Shown: in pieces, positions 18,206 through 27,518 of the stretch
Numbering within the stretch: position 1 is the first letter of the stretch
How the letters are laid out: each line of letters starts with the position of its first letter
Source of the DNA: Euzebyales bacterium
Lineage (GTDB): Bacteria; Actinomycetota; Nitriliruptoria; Euzebyales; JAHELV01
Assembly (NCBI GenBank): GCA_036374135.1
Contig: DASUUK010000034.1
Coordinates: 85,875 to 149,874 of the forward strand
Length of the DNA stretch: 64,000 bases
Direction of reading: 5' to 3'
Notes under the pieces: model-generated
What the model was told of the DNA's origin: nothing
Database searches by the model: none
Seen by the model: the letters and a program-made list of their open reading frames with translations, nothing else
Made by a program: the position numbers and the translations under genes

Positions 18206-19285
18206 ATGAACCCGTTGCAGCAGCTCAATGACCTGGGTCAGGCCGTCTGGCTCGACAGCATCAAGCGCTCGTACCTCGGCGATGGCGGATACATCGCCAG
18301 GATGATCTCCACGGGCGAACTGCGGGGGCTCACGTCGAACCCGTCGATCTTCGACAGCGCGCTCGGGAGCGACGACAGCTACGACGAGCAACTCGCCGAG
18401 CTTCGGGGCGAGGATCCGCGCGACGCGCTGTGGACGATTATGAAGCGCGACGTCACCGGCGCCTGCGACGAGTTCCTCGACCTGTGGAACGAGACCGACG
18501 GCCTTCACGGGCAGGTGTCGATCGAATTGGATCCCAACAGCGCCTACGACACCGAGAAGTCGGTGTCCGAGGGCCTCGCGCTGTTCGCGGAGATCGACCG
18601 GCCGAACCTGATGATCAAGGTGCCCGGCACCGAACCGGGGCTGCCGGCCATCACGCGCCTGCTGGCCGAGGGCGTCAACGTCAACGTGACGCTGCTGTTC
18701 AGCGTGGCGCGCTACGACGCGGTGATCACGGCGTTCATGGACGGCGTGCGCCAGCGGCTCGACAACGGAGGCGACGTGTCGCGGCTGTGCAGCGTCGCGT
18801 CGTTCTTCGTCAGCCGCGTGGACGGCAAGGTCGACGATCTGTTCGACGACGGGGTGCAACCGCGGGCCCCGTTGACCGCGGGCGTGGCCAACGCGCGTCT
18901 GGCCTACGACCTGTTCCGTCAGCGGTTCGCGGACGGGGGGTTCGCCGACCTCGCCGCAGAGGGCGCGCGTCCGCAGCGACCGCTGTGGGCGTCGACGTCG
19001 ACGAAGAACGAGGCGTACAGCGACGTCGTCTACGTCGAGCAGCTCGCCGCGCCCGACACGGTCAACACCATGCCGGAGGAGACGATCGGCGCCGTCCGCG
19101 ACCATGCCGACGTCGATGACCGGGTGACAGGCACGGCCGCCGAGGCCCGCGCGCACCTCGACGGGCTGCGCGAGCAGGGCATGGATCTGGTCCAGGTCAC
19201 CAAGGAGCTCGAGGCCGAGGGCGTCGACAAGTTCGCTGACGCGTTCCAGTCGGCGGTCGCCACGGTGGCCGCGCACGTACGCTGA
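18206..19285 (+). CDS. tal: Transaldolase
   Basis: Transaldolase transfers a dihydroxyacetone unit between sugar phosphates. It has 359 residues, the length of the actinobacterial/cyanobacterial class. Key marks are GLTSNPSIFDSALG near residue 41, the Schiff-base lysine in NLMIKVPGTEPG near 136, VNVTLLFSVARYDAV near 158, and SRVDGKVDD near 205. The ATG lies seven bases after AGGAG and four bases after the tkt stop, so the two are one operon. zwf, opcA and pgl, which commonly follow in actinobacteria, are absent; the next gene faces the other way. Confidence 0.95.
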   Translation: MNPLQQLNDLGQAVWLDSIKRSYLGDGGYIARMISTGELRGLTSNPSIFDSALGSDDSYDEQLAELRGEDPRDALWTIMKRDVTGACDEFLDLWNETDGLHGQVSIELDPNSAYDTEKSVSEGLALFAEIDRPNLMIKVPGTEPGLPAITRLLAEGVNVNVTLLFSVARYDAVITAFMDGVRQRLDNGGDVSRLCSVASFFVSRVDGKVDDLFDDGVQPRAPLTAGVANARLAYDLFRQRFADGGFADLAAEGARPQRPLWASTSTKNEAYSDVVYVEQLAAPDTVNTMPEETIGAVRDHADVDDRVTGTAAEARAHLDGLREQGMDLVQVTKELEAEGVDKFADAFQSAVATVAAHVR

Positions 19286-19291
19286 TCTCGC

Positions 19292-19356
19292 GGGGCGGGT
19301 GGCCGGGCGCGGCGCGCGACGCACGCCCCGCCCTGGCAGCACGGTCCGGCCACCCG
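19292..19356. terminator. Bidirectional terminator region between tal and the ABC-F gene, with two alternative stems
   Basis: CGGGTGGCCGG (19296-19306) pairs perfectly with CCGGCCACCCG (19346-19356). The overlapping GGGGCGGG (from 19292) can instead pair with CCCCGCCC (19326-19333), so the two hairpins exclude each other. It lies between convergent genes. No T-run follows, as is common in GC-rich actinobacteria. Confidence 0.65.
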
Positions 19357-19393
19357 GCGCCCGCTGCCACCCGAGTGACGCGACGCCGCCGGC

Positions 19394-20992
19394 TCAGCTC
19401 TGCCAAATCGGTTGGTCGACCTCGCGCACCTGACCGTCGCCGTCCAGGACGACGAAGCGGTCGAAGCCGCGGACGAACCAGCGGTCGTGGGTGACCGCGA
19501 TCACGGTGCCCTCGAACTGTCCCAGTCCGCGTTCGAGCGCCTCGGCGCTGACGACGTCGAGGTTGTCGGTGGGCTCGTCGAGCAGCAGCAGCGTGGTTCC
19601 CGAGAGTTCGAGCAACAGGATCTGGAACCGCGCCTGCTGGCCGCCCGAGAGCAGCTCGAACGGCGCGGCGGCTGCGTCGTCCAGCTCGTAGCGGCGCAGC
19701 GCTCCCATCGCCTGCCCACGCTGCAGTGCCGCGTCCTCCCACAGGATTTCGAGCAGCGTCCGGCCCACCAGCTCGGGATGATCGTGGGTCTGCGAGAAGT
19801 GCCCGGGCACGACCCGTGCCCCCAGGCGCCACCGGCCGGTGTGCTCAACCGCGGCGCGGACGGTGTCCCCGGCGAGCAGCCGCAGCAGATGCGACTTGCC
19901 GGTGCCGTTGCGCCCGAGGACAGCCACCCGCTCGCCGAAGTAGATGCCGAGGTCGAACGGCTCTGTGAGCCCCGTCAGCGCGAGGCCCTCGCAGACCACG
20001 ACCTTGTCCCCCGTGCGCCCTCCGCCCAGGCGGACGGTGACCTGCTGGTCGGGTGGCGGCGCCTCGGGTGGGCCGGCCTCCTCGAACTTGCGCAACCGTG
20101 TCTGCATGGCCCGGTAGCGCGACGCCATGTCCGGTGAGCGCGCCGCCTGCTGCTGCAGCGTGCGGACCAGCGCCTTGAGGCGCTCGTGCTCGCGCTCCCA
20201 CTGCCGCAGCACCGCGTCGAGCCGTTCGTGCCGGGCGCGCCGCGCCTCGTCGTAGGCGGCGAACCCGCCCCCGTGGGTCCACGCGCCGCCGCCCTCGAGC
20301 GTGACGATCCGCGTGGCGGTCTGCGCCAGCAGCTCGCGGTCGTGGCTGATGTAGAGCACCGTCTTCTTCGTGTCTCGCAGTGCCTGTTCGAGCCACAGCT
20401 TGCCGGGGACGTCGAGGAAGTTGTCGGGCTCGTCGAGCAGCAGCATCTGGTCGGGTCCCCGCAGCAGGGCCTCGAGCACGAGTCGCTTCTGCTCGCCGCC
20501 TGACAGGGTCGCGACGTCGCGGTGACGCACCTGTTCGTAGTGCCGCCCGACCGCCGCCGTGCAGCACGCGTCCCAGACGTGCTCGGCGTCGTAGCCGCCC
20601 GCATCGGTCCACCCGGCGAGCGCGTCGGCGTAGGCGAGCTGGATCGCCTCGTCGTCGGACTCCATCATCGCGAGCTCGGCACGGTCCAGTCTGACCGCCG
20701 CGTCGTGGACCGCCGGGGGGGCAACGGACAGCAGCAACCCGCGGACGTCGGTGCCGTCGTCGATCGAGCCGATGAACTGTGGCATGACGCCGAGCCCACC
20801 GCTGGTGACGGCGGTGCCGGAGTCAGGCGTCAGCTCGCCGGCCAGGATGCGCAGCAGCGTCGTCTTGCCGGTCCCGTTGGCGCCGACGAGCGCCGCCTTC
20901 GCGCCCTCTCCGACACGGAAGGACACATCGTCGAGCAGCACCCTGCCGTTCGGCAGGGTGTACCGCAGGTGGGAGACATCGACGTGCGCCAT
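19394..20992 (-). CDS. ABC-F family ATP-binding protein
   Basis: ABC-F proteins have two fused ABC domains and no membrane part, and act on the ribosome (translation rescue or antibiotic protection). The first domain has GANGTGKTTLL near residue 38, LSGGEQKRL near 163 and LLLDEPDNFLDV near 185. The linker at 240-300 is arginine- and glutamine-rich and probably helical. The second domain has GRNGTGKSHLL near 358, LSGGQQARF near 446 and LLLDEPTDNLD near 470. The 532 residues are standard length. It starts 21 bp after proS, suggesting co-transcription. Resistance versus housekeeping function cannot be decided from sequence. Confidence 0.92.
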   Translation of the reverse strand: MAHVDVSHLRYTLPNGRVLLDDVSFRVGEGAKAALVGANGTGKTTLLRILAGELTPDSGTAVTSGGLGVMPQFIGSIDDGTDVRGLLLSVAPPAVHDAAVRLDRAELAMMESDDEAIQLAYADALAGWTDAGGYDAEHVWDACCTAAVGRHYEQVRHRDVATLSGGEQKRLVLEALLRGPDQMLLLDEPDNFLDVPGKLWLEQALRDTKKTVLYISHDRELLAQTATRIVTLEGGGAWTHGGGFAAYDEARRARHERLDAVLRQWEREHERLKALVRTLQQQAARSPDMASRYRAMQTRLRKFEEAGPPEAPPPDQQVTVRLGGGRTGDKVVVCEGLALTGLTEPFDLGIYFGERVAVLGRNGTGKSHLLRLLAGDTVRAAVEHTGRWRLGARVVPGHFSQTHDHPELVGRTLLEILWEDAALQRGQAMGALRRYELDDAAAAPFELLSGGQQARFQILLLELSGTTLLLLDEPTDNLDVVSAEALERGLGQFEGTVIAVTHDRWFVRGFDRFVVLDGDGQVREVDQPIWQS

Positions 20993-21013
20993 GCGGCTGC
21001 TGGTCCGATGGTG

Positions 21014-22777
21014 TCAGCTGCCACGGACCAGGTCGGTCAGGTGCGCGGCGACGTCGGACAGCTCGACGTCGACCCGTTCGCCGGTCGCGCGATCCTTGAC
21101 CTCCGCGACACCGCGCTTGAGACCGCGGCCGAGCACGACGATCGTCGGCACGCCGATCAGATCCGCATCGTTGAACTTCACGCCGGCGCTCACCCGGCGG
21201 TCGTCATACAGCACCGACACGCCGGCGTCCTGGAGCTCGGCGATCAACGCCTCAGCGGCCTCGAAGGGCACGTCGTCCTTGCCGGTCGCCACGATGTGGA
21301 CGTCCGCCGGAGACACGGACCGCGGCCAGCACAGACCGTCGTCGTCGTAGGTCTGCTCCACGATCGCCGGGACGGCGCGCGACACGCCGATACCGTATGA
21401 CCCCATGGTCACCGTGACCTGCCTGCCGGCCTCGTCCTGCACGGTCAGGTCGAGCGCCTCGGCGTAGCGGCGACCGAGCTTGAAGATGTGACCGATCTCG
21501 ATGCCGCGGGCGATGGTGACCTCGCCGTCGCAGCGCGGACAGGGATCGCCGTCGCGGATCTCGGCGACGTCGATCAGCCCGTCGGCCGTGAAGTCCCTGC
21601 CGGCCACCAGGTCGACGACGTGGCGACCCGGCTCGTTGGCGCCGGTGACCCAGCGCGTGCCGTCGGCGATGCGGGGATCGAGCAGGTATCGCACGCCCAT
21701 CGACTCGCCCAGCGCCGTCGGTCCGATGTAGCCTTTGACCAGGTTGGGATGCGCCGCGAAGTCCGGGTCGTCGAACGGCTCGACGGCTGCCGGGGTCACG
21801 GCGGCCTCCAGCCGCTTGTCGTCGATGTCGCGGTCGCCGGGCACACCGATGGCCAGCGGCTCGACGCGTCCGTCCGGATGCCGCAGCCGGACCAGCACGT
21901 GCTTGAGCATGTCGCCGGCGGTCCAGGGACGTTCGTCACGCCGCAGGTCGTCGCGGCTGTTGAGCAGGTCGACCAGCGTCGCGATCGTCGGCGTGTCCGG
22001 CGTGTCCTCGACGTGCGCGGCCGGGACGTCGTCGGCGGGGACGGGCTTGGCTGGCGTGAGGCGGACGGCCTCGGCGTTGGCCGCATAGTCGCACGACGAG
22101 CACCTGACGAAGGTGTCCTCGCCCGTCGGCGTGGGCGCGAGGAACTCCTCGGACGCCGACCCGCCCATCGCGCCCGACATCGCTGACACGATCTCGTAGC
22201 GCAGACCCAGCCGGTCGAACGTCCGTAGGTACGCCGCCCGGTGCCGGTCGTAAGAGTCGTCGAGACCGCCGTCGTCGACGTCGAACGAGTAGCTGTCCTT
22301 CATGGCGAACTCGCGACCGCGCAGCAGCCCTCCGCGCGGCCGCGGCTCATCGCGGTACTTGGTCTGGATCTGGTAGATCCACAGCGGCAGGTCGCGATAC
22401 GAGCTGTACAGGTCCTTGACCAGCAGCGTGAACAGTTCCTCGTGCGTGGGTCCCAGCAGGTAGTCGGCCTCGCGGCGGTCACGCAGGCGGAAGATGTTGT
22501 CGCCGTACTCGGTCCAGCGCCCCGTCGCGTCGTAGGGCTCCCGGGGCAGCAGCGCAGGGAAGTGCACCTCCTGGAAGCCGGCGGCATCCATCTCCTCGCG
22601 GATGATGCGCTCGACGTTGCGGAACACCTTCCAGCCCAGCGGCAGCCACGTGAAGATCCCCGGCGCCGCGCGCCGGACGTAGCCGGCGCGCACGAGCAGG
22701 CGGTGGCTCGGCACCTCGGCGTCCGACGGGTCCTCGCGGAGGGTTCGCAGGAACAACGTCGACATGCGCAGTGCCAC
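21014..22777 (-). CDS. proS: Prolyl-tRNA synthetase, bacterial type with editing domain
   Basis: ProS charges tRNA-Pro. The 587 residues follow the bacterial (ProS type 1) plan: class II motif 1 around [19 protein letters not shown] near residue 30, motif 2 with [21 protein letters not shown] near 140, an inserted YbaK-like editing domain about 225-400, motif 3 in [14 protein letters not shown] near 450, and a C-terminal anticodon-binding domain. GTG 22777 follows AGGAG by eight bases. A TAGGCT -10 box lies at 22813-22818, giving a leader of about 30 bases. The ABC-F gene follows. Confidence 0.96.
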   Translation of the reverse strand: MALRMSTLFLRTLREDPSDAEVPSHRLLVRAGYVRRAAPGIFTWLPLGWKVFRNVERIIREEMDAAGFQEVHFPALLPREPYDATGRWTEYGDNIFRLRDRREADYLLGPTHEELFTLLVKDLYSSYRDLPLWIYQIQTKYRDEPRPRGGLLRGREFAMKDSYSFDVDDGGLDDSYDRHRAAYLRTFDRLGLRYEIVSAMSGAMGGSASEEFLAPTPTGEDTFVRCSSCDYAANAEAVRLTPAKPVPADDVPAAHVEDTPDTPTIATLVDLLNSRDDLRRDERPWTAGDMLKHVLVRLRHPDGRVEPLAIGVPGDRDIDDKRLEAAVTPAAVEPFDDPDFAAHPNLVKGYIGPTALGESMGVRYLLDPRIADGTRWVTGANEPGRHVVDLVAGRDFTADGLIDVAEIRDGDPCPRCDGEVTIARGIEIGHIFKLGRRYAEALDLTVQDEAGRQVTVTMGSYGIGVSRAVPAIVEQTYDDDGLCWPRSVSPADVHIVATGKDDVPFEAAEALIAELQDAGVSVLYDDRRVSAGVKFNDADLIGVPTIVVLGRGLKRGVAEVKDRATGERVDVELSDVAAHLTDLVRGS

Positions 22778-22812
22778 GGCTGGTTCTCCTCGGTTCGTGT
22801 GGTGGAGACCCG

Positions 22813-22818
22813 AGCCTA
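22813..22818 (-). promoter_or_regulatory. Putative -10 box of proS
   Basis: TAGGCT on the minus strand, about 35 bases before the GTG start, leaves room for the visible AGGAG site. No convincing -35 element is seen at the usual distance. Confidence 0.45.
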
Positions 22819-22878
22819 GCGGCCGTCATCGACTGTGAACTGCCGCCGGAGCGCATCGGCGCCCCGAGCGATCCGTTT

Positions 22879-22918
22879 CGGACACCGGCGACACGGTCGA
22901 CGGTGTCCGCCGTGTCCG
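22879..22918. repeat. 40-bp dispersed hairpin repeat, copy A (terminator-like)
   Basis: The element begins CGGACACCGG and ends CCGTGTCCG, forming an imperfect inverted repeat with GACAC/GTGTC inner arms. It matches 40554-40593 at roughly 35 of 40 positions. It sits just past the 3' end of the nitroreductase gene and before the proS promoter, where it could end transcription of the former. The left flank CGATCCGTTT resembles the opposite flank of copy B read in reverse. Confidence 0.75.
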
Positions 22919-22976
22919 ATTCGCGTCGCTCGGCGCTCGGCGCCCGGCGCCCGTCGCCCGGCCGGCGCCCCGCCCG

Positions 22977-23573
22977 TCAGCCCCGCCAGCGGTCCCGGTG
23001 CAACTGGTCGGACAGCGGGCGGCGCGCACGGCGGCTGGCCGAGGACGGCGGTCGCCCGTCGGCGGGATGGCCGATCGTGATCAGCGCGACGGGCGCGACG
23101 TCGCCGGGGATGTCCAGCAGGTCGCGCAGGCCGTCAGGATCTGCGACGTCGAGCATCCCTGCACCGAAGCCTTCGTCGACGGCCGCCAGCAGCAGCAGCA
23201 TCACGGCGGCGCCAGCGTCGACCCACCAGAACGGCACGTGCCATCCGGCGGGACCGCGGCTGCCCGCCTTGTCCGGCTCGGCGTAGCGTTCCCGGTAGCT
23301 GTCGGGCCGCACGCACGGCACGACGTGGACCGGTGCGACCGACAGCCAGGGTTCGCGACCCCGGGCGACGTGCTCGGGTTCGCCGCAGAGCGCAGCAAGG
23401 CGCACGCGCGTCGGATCAGCGGTGACCACGACGAAGTCGACGCCCTGTGTGAAGCCCGCGCTGGGGCCGCGGCGCGCGGTGTCGACGATGCGGTCGACAG
23501 CCGCCGGATCGACGGGGTCGGGCCGGTACCGCCGGATCATCCGGCGGTGGGCGACGATGTCAGCCAGCTCCAT
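22977..23573 (-). CDS. Nitroreductase-family flavoprotein
   Basis: The 198-residue product has the FMN-dependent nitroreductase fold. [19 protein letters not shown] near the N-terminus carries the FMN-contacting arginines, RRGPSAGFTQG near 33 matches the family PSA(G/W)N-like loop, and GAGMLDVADPDGLRDLLDIP near 135 precedes the typical VALITIGHP strand. The physiological substrate is unknown. ATG 23573 overlaps the parC stop by 14 bp, so it is likely co-transcribed with parC. The basic C-terminus (SRRARRPLSDQLHRDRWRG) is common among actinobacterial members. Confidence 0.85.
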   Translation of the reverse strand: MELADIVAHRRMIRRYRPDPVDPAAVDRIVDTARRGPSAGFTQGVDFVVVTADPTRVRLAALCGEPEHVARGREPWLSVAPVHVVPCVRPDSYRERYAEPDKAGSRGPAGWHVPFWWVDAGAAVMLLLLAAVDEGFGAGMLDVADPDGLRDLLDIPGDVAPVALITIGHPADGRPPSSASRRARRPLSDQLHRDRWRG

Positions 23574-25980
23574 CGTCGCCACGCCGCTCGGGCACCACAC
23601 GACCGGTGATGGGGGCCACCGCGGACGTGAGCCGGCCGCTGCGGCCGGCCTGTGTCAGCTGCGCCGGTCGCACCACCTGGGGTCCGTCGATGGTGACGAC
23701 GTGCACGTCGCGGGCCGCACCGACCCACGCGGGACGGTCGGTACCGGTCAGCACGCCCTTGCCGCCGCGCTTCTGCGCCGGGTAGTCGTCGAGCGGGCTG
23801 CGCTTGGCGGTCCCGTCGGCGTCCAGCGTGATGATCTCGGCCGGCGGATCAGCAGCGTGCAGCACCGACAGCGCCACGCAGCGCTGGTCGTCGCGCACCT
23901 GCTGGGCGGCCACGCCGTACGAGGGCCGTCCCATCGACCGGACGTCGTCGGCGGCGAACCGGATGACCAGTCCGCCGCTGTGCGCGACGACGAGCTCGTC
24001 GCCGTCGGCGCACGACGTGACGTCGACGAGCTCGTCGTCGTCCCGCACACCGGCGGCGATCATCTGCTGGGTACGTCCCCGGTACTCGTCGACGCCGGTG
24101 CGCTTGACCAGCCCGCGCGCCGACAGCGTCACCACGTCGGTGCCGTCGACCAGGCGGACGGCGCCGACGATCGGCGCGTCCGGCGGCGAGCCGTAGAGCT
24201 GGACGATCGGGACGCCCCGCTGACGGGCGGGTACCACCGGCACGTCGGCGAGTGCCACCCGGTAGCCACTGCCCTCGGCGTCGACGAGGAGCAGATCATC
24301 GGCCGTCGTGGCCCGCACCACGGCCACCAACGGGTCGCGCGCGTCGCGGTACGGCGAGCTCGTCCGCCGCCGGGTGACGGCCTTGATCACCCCGCCACCG
24401 GTCACATACACCGTCACCGGCTGCGCCTCGAACGTGGGCAGTGCCTCGGCGTCCTCGTCGGGATCATCGTCGGCGGGACCACGACCGTCGAGCCGGCTGC
24501 GGCGTGGGTCGGCGTGTGCGCGACGCAGTGCCCGCAGCTCGCTCACGAGCAGCTTGTCGAGTTCGGCCGGGTCGGCGAGGATCGCCTCGAGCTCGGCGAT
24601 CAGCGCGCGCAGGTCGGCGAGCTCAGCGACGATCTTGCGGCGCTCGAGCTGTGCGAGGCGGCGCAACTGCATGTCGAGGATGGCCGTCGCCTGGATCTCG
24701 GTCAGGCCGAAGCGCTCCATCAGCTGGGTCCGGGCGACGTCGGCGCTCTCGGCGGCCCGGATCAGTGCGATGACCTCGTCGAGGTGGTCCAGTGCGACCA
24801 TCAGGCCCTCGAGCACGTGCGCCCGGGCGGCTGCGCGGTCACGACGGTACGTCGTCCGGCGCGTCAGGACCTCGCGCTGGTGGTCGACGTAGGCCGTCAG
24901 GCAGTCACGTAGCCCCAACGTCGCGGGCTGGCCGCGGTTCAGCGCGACGATGTTGACGTTGAAGTTGGCGCGCAGATCGCTGTGCTTGTAGAGCTTGGCG
25001 AGCACGCGTGCAGGATCCTCGCCCCGCTTGAGCTCGATGACGATCCGCATGCCGTCACGGGACGACTCGTCCCGGAGGTCGCGGATCTCGTCGATCTTGC
25101 GGTTCTTGACGAGGTCGGCGATGCGCTCCAGCATCGTCGCCTTGTTCACCTGGTACGGGATCTCGGTGACGATGATGCGCGGCATCCCCCCGGAGCGCGT
25201 CTCGGTGGTCGCGACGGCCTCGACCGTCACGGCGCCACGCCCCGTCGTGTAGGCCTGACGGATGCCGTCCGTCTCGACGATCCGCCCGCCCGTGGGGAAG
25301 TCGGGCGCTGGGACCTTGGCCATCAGCTGGTCGAGCGAGGCGTCGGGCCGCTCGACCAGCAGCAGGCATGCGTCGACCAGCTCGCCGAGGTTGTGGGGCG
25401 GGATGTTGGTGGCCATGCCGACGGCGATGCCGGTCGACCCGTTGAGCAGCAGGTTCGGCAGCCGCGCCGTCAGGACGACCGGCTCCTCGTCATCGCCGTC
25501 GTAGTTGGCCACGAAGTCGACGGTCTGCTCGTCGATGCCGTCGAGCAGCGCCATCGCGACCTCGGACAGGCGCGCCTCGGTATAGCGCATCGCGGCGGCG
25601 TTGTCGCCGTCGATCGACCCGAAGTTGCCGTGTCCGTCGATCAGCGGCGCCCGCATCGTGAAGTCCTGCGCCATGCGCACCAGGGCGTCGTAGATCGAGG
25701 TGTCACCGTGCGGGTGGTACTTCTGCATGACCTCACCGACGGCGCGCGCGCACTTGCGCAACGGACGGTCGGGGCGCAGCCCCGCCTCCCACATCGCGTA
25801 CAGGATGCGCCGCTGGACCGGCTTGAGCCCGTCGCGCACGTCAGGTAGCGCGCGGCCGACGATGACGCTCATCGAGTAGTCGAGGAAGGCCTGCTGCATG
25901 CGGTCGACGATGTTCACCGGACGCACTCCGCGGCCGGTGTCGCCGTCCGAGGTGTCCAGCAGGCTTGGCTGGCGGCTCAT
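23560..25980 (-). CDS. parC: Type IIA topoisomerase subunit A, probable topoisomerase IV ParC
   Basis: This is the DNA-cleaving subunit that works with the ParE/GyrB-type subunit at 30.7-32.7 kb. The 806 residues include the winged-helix and tower domains with the catalytic tyrosine in [11 protein letters not shown] near residue 121, the quinolone-pocket segment [15 protein letters not shown] near 79, and a beta-pinwheel C-terminal domain. The first blade lacks a clear GyrA box, but a close match, QKRGGKG, lies near residue 745, so GyrA versus ParC is not absolute. Nearness to parE and to a primary-type sigma gene, as in Streptomyces, favours ParC. Start ATG 25980 fits the family N-terminus. 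Confidence 0.85.
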   Translation of the reverse strand: MSRQPSLLDTSDGDTGRGVRPVNIVDRMQQAFLDYSMSVIVGRALPDVRDGLKPVQRRILYAMWEAGLRPDRPLRKCARAVGEVMQKYHPHGDTSIYDALVRMAQDFTMRAPLIDGHGNFGSIDGDNAAAMRYTEARLSEVAMALLDGIDEQTVDFVANYDGDDEEPVVLTARLPNLLLNGSTGIAVGMATNIPPHNLGELVDACLLLVERPDASLDQLMAKVPAPDFPTGGRIVETDGIRQAYTTGRGAVTVEAVATTETRSGGMPRIIVTEIPYQVNKATMLERIADLVKNRKIDEIRDLRDESSRDGMRIVIELKRGEDPARVLAKLYKHSDLRANFNVNIVALNRGQPATLGLRDCLTAYVDHQREVLTRRTTYRRDRAAARAHVLEGLMVALDHLDEVIALIRAAESADVARTQLMERFGLTEIQATAILDMQLRRLAQLERRKIVAELADLRALIAELEAILADPAELDKLLVSELRALRRAHADPRRSRLDGRGPADDDPDEDAEALPTFEAQPVTVYVTGGGVIKAVTRRRTSSPYRDARDPLVAVVRATTADDLLLVDAEGSGYRVALADVPVVPARQRGVPIVQLYGSPPDAPIVGAVRLVDGTDVVTLSARGLVKRTGVDEYRGRTQQMIAAGVRDDDELVDVTSCADGDELVVAHSGGLVIRFAADDVRSMGRPSYGVAAQQVRDDQRCVALSVLHAADPPAEIITLDADGTAKRSPLDDYPAQKRGGKGVLTGTDRPAWVGAARDVHVVTIDGPQVVRPAQLTQAGRSGRLTSAVAPITGRVVPERRGDDGAG

Positions 25981-26135
25981 GAAGGATGTCCCCACGTCGA
26001 TCGACTGCACGGCCGCGCCGCACGGACGCGCCCGACGGATGCGCTGACCCGTCGCAGACCGATTGTGCCGCGCTCCGTAACCGATCCCGGCCAGGCAGTG
26101 CACCGGCAGCACGTGACCCGGGCCCAGCGGTCGCG

Positions 26136-26141
26136 TAGGCT
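26136..26141 (+). promoter_or_regulatory. Putative -10 box of the glycosyltransferase gene (leaderless type)
   Basis: TAGGCT lies nine bases before ATG 26151, and no ribosome-binding site is present. Transcription would start at or next to the start codon. A GTG at 26145 is too close to the box to be used. Confidence 0.5.
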
Positions 26142-26150
26142 GCCGTGATC

Positions 26151-27401
26151 ATGACGACGCTCGAAGACCTCGCCAGCGGCGGCACCGACCACATCGATCT
26201 GACCGATCCGGCCAACCAACCGCACGTCCGCGACCTGGCCGACGAGATGCTCGCCACCGGGGCCGATGTCGAGGCGTTGCGGGCCCTGGGCCGCGACACG
26301 TCGGCTGGCATCGACGTGCGCGTGGCCACCAAGCTCGCCGAATCGAAGACGCTGCTCGACGAGATCGCGTTGCGCACCGCCCTCGACGTCGTCGTCCAGT
26401 TCGCCATGTGGGGCGAGGCACGACGGCTGCGGCCGCGCGACGACGCGAACCCGCTCGGCGAGGATGCGCTGGCGGTCAAGCTCGACCAGCTCGACTGGCT
26501 GCTGAACGGCACGTCGGTGACCTGGACCCTGGTCGCCATCGACGACGGCTGCCCGGACGACAGCGCGGGCGTCGCCGAGCAGATGGCGGACGCTCACCGG
26601 CTGGGCGATCACGTTCGCGTGCTGCGGCTGGCCGAGGCACTGCCGGCCAGCGAGGGCCCGTTGGCGGAACTGCGGGACACGTCCGCGTCGCGCAAGGGCG
26701 GCGCCCAGGTCTACGGCGCCCAGCATGCGCTCGACGAGGGCGCGGACGCGGTCGTCTACACGGACGCCGACTGCTCGGTCGATCTGGGTCAGCTTGGTCT
26801 GCTGCTGGCGCCGTACCCGGGTCGGGCGGAGGTCGTGATCGGCGACCGCAAGCATCCCGACGCGGTGCTGCGCAAGGCCGAGGCGCGGTGGGGCCCCGGG
26901 ATCGTGGTGTTGCGGCACATGCAGCGCATGGTGGGCCGGGCGTTGTTCTCGAAGGGCCTGCGCGACACGCAGGCGGCGTTCAAGCTCTACGGCCGCAACG
27001 CGCTGGCCGACATCCTGGCGGCGCCGTCGACGTACGGCTTCGCGTTCGACTCCGACTGGCTCTACGGCGCGCTGGGCGGTGGGCACCGGATCATGACCAC
27101 GCCGTTCGCGTTCGTGGACTCCTTCGAGGAGTCCGCGTCGATCGCGCAGGGCCCGATGACGACCTGGGAGTCCCTGCTCGTCGGACTGACCGCGTCGGCG
27201 CGGGCCCGCGGTGCCGATCACGACGAGCAGATGGCCGCGATCGTCGATGACTACGGATCCGCCGCCATCCTCGAGCGCGTCGTGCAGCACGTGCCCGACC
27301 AGCTCACCGGCGTTGCGCCGGAGGCTCTGGGCGATCCGACCGTGATGTCTCCGGCCGAGCTGCGCAGCTGGCTCGCCGAGCTCACCGCCGACCAGACCTG
27401 A
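26151..27401 (+). CDS. Glycosyltransferase family 2-like protein
   Basis: The 416-residue product has a GT-A-like fold. After a helical N-terminal region (residues 1-110) come TWTLVAIDDGCPDDSAGVAEQ near 120, ASRKGGAQVYGAQHAL near 180 and the metal-binding DXD-type motif in VVYTDADCSVDLG near 200. RDTQAAFKLYGRNAL near 280 matches the dolichyl-phosphate-mannose-synthase-like acceptor segment. No membrane helices are evident, so it is probably cytosolic or peripheral. Donor and acceptor are unknown. It is divergent from parC and convergent with the ProX gene. A second start at 26145 (GTG) is possible. Confidence 0.8.
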   Translation: MTTLEDLASGGTDHIDLTDPANQPHVRDLADEMLATGADVEALRALGRDTSAGIDVRVATKLAESKTLLDEIALRTALDVVVQFAMWGEARRLRPRDDANPLGEDALAVKLDQLDWLLNGTSVTWTLVAIDDGCPDDSAGVAEQMADAHRLGDHVRVLRLAEALPASEGPLAELRDTSASRKGGAQVYGAQHALDEGADAVVYTDADCSVDLGQLGLLLAPYPGRAEVVIGDRKHPDAVLRKAEARWGPGIVVLRHMQRMVGRALFSKGLRDTQAAFKLYGRNALADILAAPSTYGFAFDSDWLYGALGGGHRIMTTPFAFVDSFEESASIAQGPMTTWESLLVGLTASARARGADHDEQMAAIVDDYGSAAILERVVQHVPDQLTGVAPEALGDPTVMSPAELRSWLAELTADQT

Positions 27402-27456
27402 GCACTCGGACCGTCCAGCGCGCACACCCATCCCCGCCCGGATCGGCTCAGGGAGA

Positions 27457-27509
27457 GGGCGGCCGTGGGCGGGCGAGGAGGCCGGCAGGTAGAGTCGCCG
27501 CGGCCGCCC
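27457..27509. terminator. Bidirectional terminator candidate between the glycosyltransferase and ProX genes
   Basis: GGGCGGCCG (27457-27465) pairs perfectly with CGGCCGCCC (27501-27509) between two convergent genes. The 35-base loop is long and no T-run follows, so strength is uncertain. Confidence 0.5.
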
Positions 27510-27518
27510 CGTGGCGCG

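Noticed and set aside
16453..19342. Long minus-strand open frames opposite tkt and tal
   Set aside because: They are antisense shadows caused by high GC at third codon positions. They have no recognisable domains and no ribosome-binding sites, while the sense frames encode clear transketolase and transaldolase.
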